Source of the DNA: Rufibacter psychrotolerans
GTDB lineage: Bacteria; Bacteroidota; Bacteroidia; Cytophagales; Hymenobacteraceae
Length of the DNA stretch: 64,000 nucleotides
Direction: 5' to 3'
Assembly: GCF_016924645.1 (NCBI RefSeq)
Contig: NZ_JAFFJV010000011.1
Span: forward strand, 1 to 64,000
Shown here: in pieces, positions 26,167 through 35,663 of the stretch
How the letters are laid out: the number at the start of each line of letters is the position of its first letter
How positions within the stretch are numbered: the stretch's first letter is position 1
Translations under genes and position numbers: made by a program
The notes under the pieces: model-generated
Seen by the model: the letters and a program-made list of their open reading frames with translations, nothing else
Told to the model about the DNA's origin: nothing
The model's database searches: none

Positions 26167-27834
26167 TTAGCTCTTCGTTTTCTTCTGGGCCACCACTTTC
26201 TCGGCCAGTTGCAGGGCACCGTAGGCATTCACAATACCACCGGTCACCGACAGGTCTGTGAACTTGGTTTTCTTGCGGTTAGCCGGATCGTCACTGGGCA
26301 GGTACGCCGTCTCTTTGGGGTACACCGTCGCCGATTTCAGGAGAACGTCTTTCAGTTCTGCCGCGGTCAGCTCGGGGTAGTACGACCACACCAGGGCTGC
26401 CACCCCGCTCACCACCGGGCTGGAGAAGCTGGTGCCGTCCATTTTGTTGTACTTGTTCTCGGGGGCCAGGGAGACAATGTCCACGCCCGGCGCGAACAGG
26501 TCAACGGTCTGCTTGCCATAGTTGGAGAACACGCCCACCAGGTCTTTGCCTAGCGCGCGGGAAGTAGCGCCTACCTCAATCCAGGTTTTGATCTGGGTGC
26601 CGTCTTCCAGCACCCGGCTGGGGTAGTGGGTGACCACGTCATTGTTGGTGGCCTCGTTGCCGGCGGCGTGCACCAGCAGCACGTTCTTAGACTCGGCGTA
26701 CTTCACGGCTTCGTCCACAAACTTCTTCTGCGGTGAAAACCCTTTCCCGAAGCTCATGTTAATGATGTTGGCACCGTTGTCTACCGCGTAGCGGATGGCC
26801 AGGGCAATGTCTTTGTCGCGCTCATCGCCCTCGGGCACGGCGCGGAGGGCCATGATCTTGATGTTTTCGGCAATGCCGTCAATGCCCACGCCGTTGCCGC
26901 GCAGCCCGGCAATCAGACCGGCCACGGGCGTACCGTGGGTAGGACGGGGGCCAACCACGTCGTTGTTGCCGTACTTGTTGTCGGTGATGAGTTCAGGGTT
27001 GTCGGCCACCAGGGTTCTGGGGTTGAAGTCCAGGTTCAGGTGCTTGTCCAGGAAGGTGTCTACGTGCTCCTTGTACTTGTAGAACGATTCGGGCGTTAAG
27101 CCCCGGCTGGCGGTGCCCAGCATCCACTCGCGGGCACGCATCACGTTCTGGTCGGGCGAGGAAATGCGCTTCACGTCTTCCAGGGTGTACGACTTGGTCT
27201 TCAGGTGGTCGGCCAGCACGGCCTGGCACGCTACCAGCGACTGCTCAAACTGCGCCAGGGTTTCGCGGGTTTTCTGGTATTTGGCCTTTTCCTGCTCGTA
27301 CCGCTGCTTGGCGGCCAGGTAGGTTTTGTACTCAGGCTGCTGAGCGGCGGGCACCTGCTCCACCGAATTTACACTTTGGTACGTGGGGGCCAGTTTCCTG
27401 AGCAGCCGCACAAACTCGTACGTCTCATAGCGGATGTTCTCGCCTTTGGCGTTGCCCAGGAAGCCCCAGCCGTGCACGTCGTCCACGTAGCCGTTGCGGT
27501 CATCGTCCTGGCCGTTGCCGGCTACTTCTTTCTCGTTGACCCAGATTTTGCCTTTCAGGTCTTCGTGGTAGATGTCTATGCCGCTATCAATTACGGCTAC
27601 CACCACCGTTTTCTTAGGCGTTTTATTGGGGAGTAATTCGGTATAGGCCCGGTTTACGCCGGTTCCCTGCACCTTGTCTTTGACGGGGTCAAGGTTGTGC
27701 CAGTTCACCAGACCTTTCTCAAAGGCCGAAACCGACGGAACCGGATCATCCTGCGCCAGCGCCGGGAAAACGGTGCTACCGGCCAGCAGCAGGCCCAGGG
27801 TTGTTCTTACGAAATGCTTCTGAGGTATCTTCAT
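26167..27834 (-). CDS. Subtilisin-like S8 serine protease
   Basis: A 555-residue secreted protease with a signal peptide (about 1-28, ending FPALAQ). The catalytic triad is visible: Asp in VVAVIDSGID (about 60), His in PTHGTPVAG (about 275) and Ser in DGTSFSSPVVSG (about 450), with the oxyanion Asn in HAAGNEATNND. Between Asp and His sits a charged coiled-coil insertion (KTYLAAKQRYEQEKAKYQKT.., about 150-200) that is absent from compact subtilisins. No T9SS tail is evident. The start at 27834 drops six codons to give a Lys-containing signal peptide. A near-match to the -7 consensus (TACCTTTA) lies just upstream. Confidence 0.92.
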   Translation of the reverse strand: MKIPQKHFVRTTLGLLLAGSTVFPALAQDDPVPSVSAFEKGLVNWHNLDPVKDKVQGTGVNRAYTELLPNKTPKKTVVVAVIDSGIDIYHEDLKGKIWVNEKEVAGNGQDDDRNGYVDDVHGWGFLGNAKGENIRYETYEFVRLLRKLAPTYQSVNSVEQVPAAQQPEYKTYLAAKQRYEQEKAKYQKTRETLAQFEQSLVACQAVLADHLKTKSYTLEDVKRISSPDQNVMRAREWMLGTASRGLTPESFYKYKEHVDTFLDKHLNLDFNPRTLVADNPELITDNKYGNNDVVGPRPTHGTPVAGLIAGLRGNGVGIDGIAENIKIMALRAVPEGDERDKDIALAIRYAVDNGANIINMSFGKGFSPQKKFVDEAVKYAESKNVLLVHAAGNEATNNDVVTHYPSRVLEDGTQIKTWIEVGATSRALGKDLVGVFSNYGKQTVDLFAPGVDIVSLAPENKYNKMDGTSFSSPVVSGVAALVWSYYPELTAAELKDVLLKSATVYPKETAYLPSDDPANRKKTKFTDLSVTGGIVNAYGALQLAEKVVAQKKTKS

Positions 27835-28181
27835 AGAAAGTAAAGGTAGCAAATACCAGGCCCTTTTGCCAGCCGATGCTTTGTTGGTGGAAGTGCGTGC
27901 TGGGCCTAGGGAAAGATTCCAGCATTCTGTAAACCCGGTTTCTGGCCGCCCACGTCTGGGTTTTGGGGCTATATTTGGGTAAACAGCCCCAAAACGGGCG
28001 AAGGTTGCCCTTGCCCGGTAGCCTGAGTTACAGAAGGCGCCCTATTTTTTGTGGGTGTCCATGGATTTTCTGCGGCGGTTTTTGTGTTGCGGAAGGGGCA
28101 GAGGAAGCAGCCCGAGCGCCTGGCGTTTCTACGGCCTCTCCACATCCTGGCCAGCCCTTCAAAAACAGGAGAATATTCTAG
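27835..28181. other. Gene-free stretch with one family A hairpin
   Basis: Between the divergent S8 protease and ABC-F genes. Apart from the hairpin at 27959-27996 and the ABC-F promoter, nothing is recognised. The 72-codon frame at 27963-28181 includes the hairpin and is not called. Confidence 0.45.
27959..27996. repeat. Family A hairpin in a divergent intergenic region
   Basis: Perfect arms GTTTTGGGGCT/AGCCCCAAAAC surround ATATTTGGGTAAAC. It lies between two divergent starts, so termination of either gene cannot be its role. Confidence 0.75.
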
Positions 28182-28189
28182 TATCTTTG
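28182..28189 (+). promoter_or_regulatory. -7 element TATCTTTG of the ABC-F gene
   Basis: It matches TAnnTTTG, 23 nt before the ATG. Confidence 0.65.
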
Positions 28190-28211
28190 TGCACCCATTT
28201 TATACCACACC

Positions 28212-29858
28212 ATGATTTCAGTTGATTCGGTCTCCGTTGAGTTCAACGGCGCGGCTCTGTTCAGTAACGTAACCTTTAACATCAATGAAACCGACCGGAT
28301 TGCCCTCATGGGGAAGAACGGGGCCGGTAAATCTACCCTGCTCAAAATCATTGCGGGGGTAAACAAACCTACCAAAGGCAAGGTATCGGCGCCCAAGGAT
28401 GCGGTGATCGCCTACCTGCCCCAGCACCTGCTCACCAAAGACGAGAGCACCGTGTTTGAGGAAGCCTCCAAGGCCTTCGGGAACATCCTGGAGATGAAAA
28501 CCCGCATGGACGAGCTCAACCATCAGTTAGAAACCCGCACCGACTACGAGTCTGACGAGTACATGAAGCTGATTGAGGACGTGTCTGAGCTGAGCGAAAA
28601 GTACTACTCTATTGAGGAAATCAACTTCGATGCCGAGGTAGAGAAAACCTTGCTAGGCCTGGGCTTCCTGCGTGCTGACTTCACCCGCAACACCAGCGAG
28701 TTCTCCGGCGGATGGCGCATGCGCATTGAGCTGGCCAAAATCCTGTTGCAGAAACCAGACCTGATTCTGCTGGATGAGCCCACCAACCACCTGGACATTG
28801 AATCGGTGCAGTGGCTGGAAGATTTCCTCATCAACAACGCCAAAGCCGTGATCGTGATCTCCCACGATAAAACCTTCGTGGACAACATCACCAACCGCAC
28901 CATTGAGGTGACCATGGGCCGCATCTACGACTACAAGGTGCCGTACACCCAATACCTCCAACTGCGCAAAGAACGCCGCGAACAGCAACAGCGTCAGTAC
29001 GATGACCAGCAGAAGGAAATCGCCGATATCACCGCGTTTATTGAGCGTTTTAAAGGAACCTACTCCAAAACGCTGCAGGTGCAGTCACGCGTGAAAATGC
29101 TGGAGAAAATGGAACTGATTGAGGTAGACGAAGTAGATACCTCGGCGCTGAGCCTGAAATTCCCGCCGGCGCCACGTTCCGGCAATTACCCGGTGATTGT
29201 AGAAGAACTCACCAAAAAATACGGCGACCACACCGTGTTCAAAGATGCGTCTCTGACCATTGAGCGCGGCGAAAAAGTGGCGTTTGTGGGTAAGAACGGC
29301 GAAGGTAAATCTACGCTCATCAAAGCCATCATGGGCGAGATTGACTACGAAGGCAAACTGCAACTGGGTCACAACTGCATGGTGGGCTACTTCGCGCAGA
29401 ACCAGGCTTCTTTGCTGGACGAGGACCTGACCATCTTCCAGACCATTGACCAGATTGCCGTAGGCGAGGTGCGTACCAAGATCAAAGACATTCTGGGGGC
29501 CTTCATGTTCAGCGGCGATGCCGTGGAGAAGAAAGTGAAAATGCTTTCAGGTGGAGAGAAAACCCGTCTGGCCATGATCAAACTGCTCCTGCAACCCGTG
29601 AACCTGTTGATTCTCGATGAGCCTACGAACCACCTCGACATTAAAACCAAGGATATCCTGAAAGACGCTCTTAAAGCTTTTGACGGAACCTTGATCCTGG
29701 TGTCCCACGACCGTGACTTCCTGGACGGTCTGGCCGAGAAAGTGTTTGAATTTGGCAACAAGCGCATCAGAGAGCACTTTGAAGATATCAACGGCTTCCT
29801 GCGCAACAAGAAAATGGAGAACCTGCGTGAGATTGAGCGCAAGGTGGTGGCGAATTAA
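28212..29858 (+). CDS. ABC-F family ATPase
   Basis: A 548-residue soluble protein with two ABC domains and no membrane segment. Domain 1: Walker A GKNGAGKST (about residues 36-44), signature EFSGGWRMR, Walker B LILLDEPTNHLD. Domain 2: GKNGEGKST, signature MLSGGEKTR, LLILDEPTNHLD. The two are joined by the charged linker typical of ABC-F proteins (QLRKERREQQQRQYDDQQKEI). ABC-F proteins act on ribosomes rather than transport. Nothing points to antibiotic resistance; a housekeeping translation factor is more likely. It has its own promoter and terminator. Confidence 0.92.
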   Translation: MISVDSVSVEFNGAALFSNVTFNINETDRIALMGKNGAGKSTLLKIIAGVNKPTKGKVSAPKDAVIAYLPQHLLTKDESTVFEEASKAFGNILEMKTRMDELNHQLETRTDYESDEYMKLIEDVSELSEKYYSIEEINFDAEVEKTLLGLGFLRADFTRNTSEFSGGWRMRIELAKILLQKPDLILLDEPTNHLDIESVQWLEDFLINNAKAVIVISHDKTFVDNITNRTIEVTMGRIYDYKVPYTQYLQLRKERREQQQRQYDDQQKEIADITAFIERFKGTYSKTLQVQSRVKMLEKMELIEVDEVDTSALSLKFPPAPRSGNYPVIVEELTKKYGDHTVFKDASLTIERGEKVAFVGKNGEGKSTLIKAIMGEIDYEGKLQLGHNCMVGYFAQNQASLLDEDLTIFQTIDQIAVGEVRTKIKDILGAFMFSGDAVEKKVKMLSGGEKTRLAMIKLLLQPVNLLILDEPTNHLDIKTKDILKDALKAFDGTLILVSHDRDFLDGLAEKVFEFGNKRIREHFEDINGFLRNKKMENLREIERKVVAN

Positions 29859-29881
29859 CGCTTTCAACTTATCTCAATATG

Positions 29882-29919
29882 AAAACTCCCCATCTGCCTT
29901 GTGGCGGGTGGGGAGTTTT
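29882..29919 (+). terminator. Terminator of the ABC-F gene
   Basis: Arms AAAACTCCCC/GGGGAGTTTT with a T-run, 24 nt after the stop. Confidence 0.85.
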
Positions 29920-29923
29920 TGTT

Positions 29924-30913
29924 GTAGCGGCGTTACCCTGTAACGCCGTGCCGCCATGAAACAGAATCACCTCCACCAAAACAGGCCTTTCTCCTGGGCA
30001 GAAGAATCATTTGTTGCAAGGCTGGTTCTTCTATGCAGAGGCGGTTCTGCTGCGTAGGACCACGTCGTTCCGCGGAACGACGCTACGAGCCCTTGTATTG
30101 ACAAAGAATAGAATCCAGAGGCGAAGGTAGCCGTTTGAAAAGATCGGGATTTGCTAGAATCCTTATGGCCAAATATGATTCCTTCAGCAAAAAGAACCGC
30201 CGCCTCTCCGGCTATGATTACCGGTGGGAAGGACTGTATTTCATTACCATCTGCACGCAAGGGCGCGAACCAATCTTTGGGGAGGTGCGTGCCGGCAAAA
30301 TGATATTGTCTGATGAAGGACAGATTGCCCATGAGTATTGGCTGGAAATAGCGCAACTCTGGCCCCGCGTGTTGCTGGGCGAATTTGTGGTCATGCCCAA
30401 CCACGTGCACGGCATCATCGGGTTAGAAGGGCACCTGGAAAACCAGCAGGTAAGGCAAGAGAGTAAGCCTTCTGAAGTACCGGAGAAAAACGAGTTCATG
30501 GCAGCCTTGTCGCCCAAAGCAGGTTCTATCTCCAGAATCATAAACTGGTACAAGGGTACGTGCACCAAAGCCATCAAGCGCGGGAGCACAAACTTCTTTG
30601 GTTGGCAACCCCGATTCCATGACCGCATCATCCGGAACCAGCGGGAACTGGTGCTTATTGAAAATTACATTCGGGATAACCCTGCCAAATGGCAGGATGA
30701 CCGGTTCTTTAAAACCTAACACCCATATAGCACGCCGGTAAACCAAACCGTAGCGTCGTTCCGCGGAACGACGTGGTCCTACGCAGCAGAACCGTCTCTG
30801 CATAGAAGAACCAGCCTCGCAATAAATAATTCTTCTGCCCGGGAGAACGGTTTTTCCCGGGTTGAGGCGTTTCTGTTTCATGGAGACACGCCGTTCCGCG
30901 GAACGGCGCTACG
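29924..30913. mobile_element. RAYT element flanked by long imperfect inverted repeats
   Basis: About 164 bp at each end (29924-30087 and 30749-30913) align as imperfect inverted repeats, best over the inner ~90 bp. Each end holds two REP-like palindromes: an outer one (29928-29948, arms CGGCGTTA; 30889-30908, CGCCGTTCCG plus its complement) and an inner perfect 20-bp one CGTCGTTCCGCGGAACGACG (30063-30082 and 30754-30773). The RAYT gene lies between. RAYT genes bracketed by inverted REPs are known; REP copies away from this gene were not seen in the window. Confidence 0.8.
30165..30719 (+). CDS. REP-associated tyrosine transposase (RAYT, Y1/HUH)
   Basis: A 184-residue HUH-family Y1 transposase. 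The N-terminal strand YFITICTQGREPIFG (about 25-39), the HUH motif in VVMPNHVHGII (H80, H82) and a candidate catalytic Tyr168 in ENYIRDNPAKWQDD near the C-terminus are intact. It is probably able to cut and join single-stranded DNA. RAYTs are usually single-copy per locus and linked to REP palindromes, as here. The ATG at 30165 is preferred over an in-frame TTG ten codons upstream. Confidence 0.88.
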   Translation: MAKYDSFSKKNRRLSGYDYRWEGLYFITICTQGREPIFGEVRAGKMILSDEGQIAHEYWLEIAQLWPRVLLGEFVVMPNHVHGIIGLEGHLENQQVRQESKPSEVPEKNEFMAALSPKAGSISRIINWYKGTCTKAIKRGSTNFFGWQPRFHDRIIRNQRELVLIENYIRDNPAKWQDDRFFKT

Positions 30914-30943
30914 ATTCTGATCAGCAAGAGCTTTCGCCCTGAA

Positions 30944-30984
30944 ACAACGCGTGCCGCAGGCAAAACGTCTGCGGCACGCGTTGT
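30944..30984 (-). terminator. Terminator of the BNR-repeat gene
   Basis: Perfect 16-bp arms ACAACGCGTGCCGCAG/CTGCGGCACGCGTTGT with a 9-nt loop, 29 nt after the stop at 31014. Confidence 0.75.
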
Positions 30985-31013
30985 ATTCCGTAAAAACGCT
31001 CAAAAACCAATGA

Positions 31014-34000
31014 TTACAGCGCCACCTTATACTCCTTCAGCACGGGTACAGAGGTACTTTGTACTTTCTGGCGGTACTGCGCCCAGGAAGTGGAGAAGAA
31101 GGTGTTCACCTGGTCAATGGCTTCTTTGGTCAACGTCTCGGCCTGTTCTATCAATTGCGTCTCGGTTTGGGTGACCGGTGCGTTGCGGGACAGGTAAGAA
31201 CGAGCCTCATTCAGTTTAGACAGCGGGGTTAACTGGTTCAGCCTACCGTACCCTTGGCGCGAAAGCGTTTTGCCCTGGATGAACTCACGGTGATTCTTGA
31301 TGGAGTCCTGCATGGCGCGGGTGGCCTTTTGTAAATCCGCGGACTCTTTGCCGCTGGTCACACGCAGTTGGGCGGTCACGGCTTCGGCGGCCTCAGTAGC
31401 TTCCTGCAGACGGTCCAGGGCTTCGGTGAGTTGCTGTGTGCTTTTGTTCAGGCGTTCCTGGAATTGCCGGCGGGCCACCATGTGGTCTTTCTGGAATGGG
31501 ATGCGCGGGTCTGCTTGCACTGTAAGCAGGGTAGAATCTTTGGCGCTGCCGAAGTGTATCACTACCTTGTATTGGCCCGGCATCACCTGACTTCCCGCTG
31601 GTTCGCCGCCCCGCTGACTACGGGTACCGCCAGGTTGCCGAATGCCGCGCTCGGTCAGGTTCCAGTTGGTGGTTTGGAAACCTAAGGTAGAATCGGGTTT
31701 CTGCCGCAGCGTTCGGATGAGTCTGTTCTCAGCGTCATAGATGCGAATGATCACCGAATCTGGTTGAGCAGAGGTGCGGACAGTTGCTGTAGTAGCCGCG
31801 TTTTCTTTAGCGGGCAAAGCAGTAGGCATGCTCTCACCGGTTTCTTTGTTCACCACCGTAGCCGGCATTTTCTTCTTAGAGGCTGCTTTCCTGGATGGTG
31901 CTGGAGTTGGGGTAGAAGCCTTCGGTTTGATGTAATAGCTCAGCGTGGCCCCGGTAGGGCGGTTAGTGGCCTGGTACAGGTTATCGGCATCGGAGGCATA
32001 CCCGGGAGCTGAGGCGTAAGAGGCCAGATACGCTTCTGACGGTTCAAATACCGCCAAAGGTTTGTCCAGGGCTTTACCGCCCGTGGCAGCCAGTTTACGT
32101 AACGGACGGATGTTGTCCAGCACGTACACGGCCCGGCCGAAGGTACCAAGGACCAGATCCGCCTCACGCTCCTGCATCACCATATCCATTACGGGTACTG
32201 CCGGTAATCCCTGGGTCCACTGGGTCCAGTCTTTGCCTTCGTTGAGACTCACCCACAAGCCGTGTTCAGTGCCGGCAAACATGAGTTTTGGTTCTTTCGG
32301 GTCCTGTATGAACGAGAGGGCATAGCCGCGTACTTTCTTGTCATCTACCAGGCGGGTCCAGGTTTTGCCGTAGTCAATGGTGCGGTAGATGTAGGGGCTG
32401 AAATCCTTCCCGAAACGGTAATGGTTGGCTACTACGAAGGCCTCACCGGCACGGTGACGGGAAGCGGTGATCTGCGGAATCCAGGCCTCGGAGGGTAAGC
32501 CGGGCAGGCGGTCGCACAGGTTGGTCCAGGTTTTACCGCCATCGCGGGTGAGCTGCACGTGCCCGTCATCGGTGCCTACCCAAATCACGCCTTTTTCCAA
32601 GGCGCTAGGGGCCACGGTAAGGATGGTGTTGTGGTTCTCCGCCGAGGTAACATCCAGGCTCAAGCCGCCGCTATCGTGTTGTTTTTGCTGCTCGGGGTTG
32701 TTACGGGTAAGATCCGGGGAAATGGTCTGCCAGGTTAGGCCTTCATCAGTTGAATAGTGCAGGTACTGGCTGGCGTAGTACACGGCGTCTTTATTGAACG
32801 GATCCAGGGCGATGGCGGCGTTCCAGTTGAACCGAAGCTTGGTTTTGAGGTCCGGAGCGATGGGCTTGGAGAACGTGGTTTGCCCCGTTTGCTTGTCATA
32901 GCGGGCCAGGTTACCGCCCTGTGACATGGCATAGCCGTAGCGGGCATCCTCGGGGTCTGGTACCACGTCAAAGCCGTCGCCGCCCAGTACCGTTTGCCAG
33001 TAGTAATTGCGCAAACCACCGCGGGTGAAGGTGTAGGCCGGACCGGTCCAGGAGCCGTTGTCCTGCAGGCCACCGTACACGTTGTAAGGCACCTCGTTGT
33101 CTACGTTGATGTGATAGAATTGCCCCAGCGTCAGCATTTCAGGGAAACTCCAGGTTTTGCCCCGGTCCCGGCTGATGGCTACCCCGCCGTCGTTGCCGTC
33201 AATCAGCAGGTTGGGATTATCGGGGTGAATCCAGAAGGCGTGGTGATCGGCGTGCACTGCGTCCATGGAGGCCGTTACCCTGAAGCTTTTGCCGCCGTCT
33301 TCGCTCACCGCCACCGGTTGGTAGAGCATGTAAATGCGGTTCTCGTTTTTGGGGTCTACGTAAATCTCATTGAAGTAGAAAGCGCGGTTGGTCACAATGG
33401 AAGGGTCTTCGGTGACCTTGGTCCATTTCTCGCCGCCATCGTCTGAGCGGTACAGTCCGTTTTTGTTAGCTTCTACCAGGGCGTACATGCGGCTGGGCAT
33501 GCTGCGGCTCTGCGCCAGGCCTAATCGCCCGAAGTCACCGGCAGGGAGTCCATCGGCAGCACCTTTCTTGCGCCAGGTTTTGCCACCGTCATAGGTGATG
33601 TACAAGCCAGAACCCGGCCCACCCGATTTGAAATCCCAACCGGTACGGCGATGTTCCCACATGGCTACCACCAGTTTGTTGGGATTGCTGGCATCCATGA
33701 ACATCTCGGCCACGCCAGACCGCTCATTGGTGAACAGTACCCGCTCCCAGGTCTGACCACCGTTGACTGTTTTGTACAGTCCGCGTTCCGGATGATCTCC
33801 GAAAGGCAAACCGATTACCCCGGCGTAGACCACGTCTGGGTTGCTGGGGTCAATAGCGATGCGGTGGATGTTGAAGGTCTTGTCCAGGCCCATGTGCTTC
33901 CAGGTGCGGCCGCCGTCCAGGCTTTTGTAGATGCCGTTGCCCATGTTCACCGAGTTGCGCGGATTGCCCTCGCCGGTGCCCACCCACACCACATTGGGGT

Positions 34001-34295
34001 TGCTCTGCTGAATAGCCACCGCCCCAATGTTGATGTTGGGCTGCTCGTCAAAGATGGGGGTGAAGGTAGTGCCGCCGTTCTCGCTTTTCCAGACGCCGCC
34101 CGAGGCCGAGCCTACGTAAATAATCTCGGGGTTGCTGACCATGGCATCAATGGCGGTGATGCGCCCGCTCATGACGCCGGGGCCAATGCTGCGGGCCTTC
34201 ATCTGCCCGAACTGCGCCATGGGCACCGTTTGCGCCTGCGCCTGCCCAAAGGCCAGCAACGACAGAAATAAAAGTTTGGGTAAAGTTTTCTTCAT
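31014..34295 (-). CDS. Secreted BNR/Asp-box repeat (sortilin/VPS10-like) beta-propeller protein
   Basis: A 1093-residue protein with a signal peptide (about 1-21, ending AQAQ). Residues about 30-760 carry at least eleven Asp-box-like units (SENGGTTF, SLDGGRTW, TVNGGQTW, TYDGGKTW, SDDGGEKW, TRDGGKTW, TIDYGKTW and others), so one or two beta-propellers are expected. A Thr/Ala/Lys-rich linker (about 800-850) is followed by a beta-sandwich-like stretch (DSVIIRIYDAENRLIRTLRQ) and a helical C-terminus. Proteins of this type are often labelled glycosyl hydrolase, but no catalytic residues can be assigned. Probably exported; ligand unknown. Confidence 0.85.
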   Translation of the reverse strand: MKKTLPKLLFLSLLAFGQAQAQTVPMAQFGQMKARSIGPGVMSGRITAIDAMVSNPEIIYVGSASGGVWKSENGGTTFTPIFDEQPNINIGAVAIQQSNPNVVWVGTGEGNPRNSVNMGNGIYKSLDGGRTWKHMGLDKTFNIHRIAIDPSNPDVVYAGVIGLPFGDHPERGLYKTVNGGQTWERVLFTNERSGVAEMFMDASNPNKLVVAMWEHRRTGWDFKSGGPGSGLYITYDGGKTWRKKGAADGLPAGDFGRLGLAQSRSMPSRMYALVEANKNGLYRSDDGGEKWTKVTEDPSIVTNRAFYFNEIYVDPKNENRIYMLYQPVAVSEDGGKSFRVTASMDAVHADHHAFWIHPDNPNLLIDGNDGGVAISRDRGKTWSFPEMLTLGQFYHINVDNEVPYNVYGGLQDNGSWTGPAYTFTRGGLRNYYWQTVLGGDGFDVVPDPEDARYGYAMSQGGNLARYDKQTGQTTFSKPIAPDLKTKLRFNWNAAIALDPFNKDAVYYASQYLHYSTDEGLTWQTISPDLTRNNPEQQKQHDSGGLSLDVTSAENHNTILTVAPSALEKGVIWVGTDDGHVQLTRDGGKTWTNLCDRLPGLPSEAWIPQITASRHRAGEAFVVANHYRFGKDFSPYIYRTIDYGKTWTRLVDDKKVRGYALSFIQDPKEPKLMFAGTEHGLWVSLNEGKDWTQWTQGLPAVPVMDMVMQEREADLVLGTFGRAVYVLDNIRPLRKLAATGGKALDKPLAVFEPSEAYLASYASAPGYASDADNLYQATNRPTGATLSYYIKPKASTPTPAPSRKAASKKKMPATVVNKETGESMPTALPAKENAATTATVRTSAQPDSVIIRIYDAENRLIRTLRQKPDSTLGFQTTNWNLTERGIRQPGGTRSQRGGEPAGSQVMPGQYKVVIHFGSAKDSTLLTVQADPRIPFQKDHMVARRQFQERLNKSTQQLTEALDRLQEATEAAEAVTAQLRVTSGKESADLQKATRAMQDSIKNHREFIQGKTLSRQGYGRLNQLTPLSKLNEARSYLSRNAPVTQTETQLIEQAETLTKEAIDQVNTFFSTSWAQYRQKVQSTSVPVLKEYKVAL

Positions 34296-34667
34296 AAAGG
34301 GTGTGGGTTGTTTGTGTAGGTTGGTTGACTAAATGTAAGCAACAAACCGCACGTTAAGAAACAGGAGCCGAAGAAGTGTTTTTTAGCCGTTTCCTGAAAA
34401 TCAGCCCCAAAACGGCGGGTAACATTCCAGCGCGGTCAGCTAACCCGGAGGCACGTTTCTGGCGGTGAAGGCCCGGACAGTCGTCTAGCCGATGCGCCCG
34501 CCCACGCCTTGGGTTTAAAGGCTGATTTCCTGAAAATTGCCCCAAAACAAAAGACCCATTGCTTGTTCTTTGAATGAGGTTGCCTAGGCAGCGCCGCCGC
34601 AAACTCCCCTGCCGGCCTGTGCGCTTTTTTGCGTAACTTACCCAACTAAACTAGGCAATCAACCTTT
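34296..34667. other. Gene-free stretch with two degenerate family A hairpins
   Basis: Between divergent genes. Hairpin-like sites are at about 34377-34416 (AGCCGTTTCCTGAAAATC then AGCCCCAAAACGG) and 34511-34550 (AAGGCTGATTTCCTGAAAAT then GCCCCAAAAC). The two share GATTTCCTGAAAAT-like cores. No gene seen. Confidence 0.6.
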
Positions 34668-35663
34668 ATGAAAAAGCTTCTTATACTGTTGGGAATTTTG
34701 GGCGCGGCAGGAGCAAGCCCGGTAGCGGCGCAGGTGTACAAACCACAGGAGCCGCTGGCCCATACCTATTCCATTGTGGCCCGTGACCCCAAGACCGGCG
34801 AAATGGCGGTGGCGGTGCAGAGCCACTGGTTCTCGGTGGGCACGGCGGTGAGCTGGGGCGAAGCCGGGGTAGGCGTGGTGGCCACCCAGTCGTTCACCAA
34901 CAAATCGTTCGGGCCGCGGGGGCTTGCCTTAATGAAGCAGGGCAAATCGGCGGCGGAAACCCTGAAGCTCTTGCTGGCAAATGACCCCGGCCGCGAGGTA
35001 CGCCAGGTGGCCATTCTGGACGCCAAAGGCGGCGTTGCCACGCACACGGGCGCAAAGTGTATTGCCTATGCCGGGCACATCACGGGCAAAGACTTCTCGG
35101 TGCAGGCCAACATGATGCTGAACGACCGGGTATGGCCCGCCATGGCGAAGGCCTTCGCCCAAAACGCCAACCTGCCCCTGGCCGAGCGCGTGCTGGCGGC
35201 CCTGGATGCGGCCGAAGCCCAGGGCGGCGACATCCGGGGAAGGCAGTCGGCTGCCTTGCTGGTGGTGCCCGGCAAAAGCAACAAAGAACCCTGGAACGAG
35301 CGTACGGTGGACCTGCGGGTAGACGACCATGAGGAGCCCTTGCAGGAACTTCGCCGGCTGCTTACCGTGCACCGCGCCTATGAACACATGAACAACGGCG
35401 ACATGGCCGTGGAGAAAAACAATATGGCCCTGGCCATGCAGGAGTACAGCGCCGCCGAAAAGCTGCAGCCCAATAACCTGGAGATGCAGTACTGGCACGG
35501 CATCACGCTGGCCAACACCGGCAAAGTAGACGAGGCCCTGAAAATCCTGCAGCCCGTTTTCAAAGCCGACAAGAACTGGCGCGTTCTAACCGAGCGCCTG
35601 CCGCCGGTAGGCCTGCTGACGGTATCAGCGGCAGACCTGAAACGGATTCTGGCGGTGGAGTAG
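34668..35663 (+). CDS. DUF1028 protein with C-terminal TPR-like region
   Basis: A 331-residue protein with a signal peptide (about 1-21, ending PVAAQ). Residues about 30-220 match DUF1028 (HTYSIVARDPKTGEMAVAVQSHWFSVG, then GVGVVATQSFTNKSFGPRGL), an Ntn-hydrolase-like fold whose activity is not established. Residues about 245-330 look like two or three TPR repeats (AYEHMNNGDMAVEKNNMALAMQEYSAAEKLQPNNLE). It is probably exported and may bind peptides. No promoter match was seen. Confidence 0.82.
   Translation: MKKLLILLGILGAAGASPVAAQVYKPQEPLAHTYSIVARDPKTGEMAVAVQSHWFSVGTAVSWGEAGVGVVATQSFTNKSFGPRGLALMKQGKSAAETLKLLLANDPGREVRQVAILDAKGGVATHTGAKCIAYAGHITGKDFSVQANMMLNDRVWPAMAKAFAQNANLPLAERVLAALDAAEAQGGDIRGRQSAALLVVPGKSNKEPWNERTVDLRVDDHEEPLQELRRLLTVHRAYEHMNNGDMAVEKNNMALAMQEYSAAEKLQPNNLEMQYWHGITLANTGKVDEALKILQPVFKADKNWRVLTERLPPVGLLTVSAADLKRILAVE

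Noticed and set aside
28212..29858. ABC-F antibiotic resistance factor
   Set aside because: Domain layout and context fit a housekeeping ABC-F protein; nothing links it to a resistance cassette.
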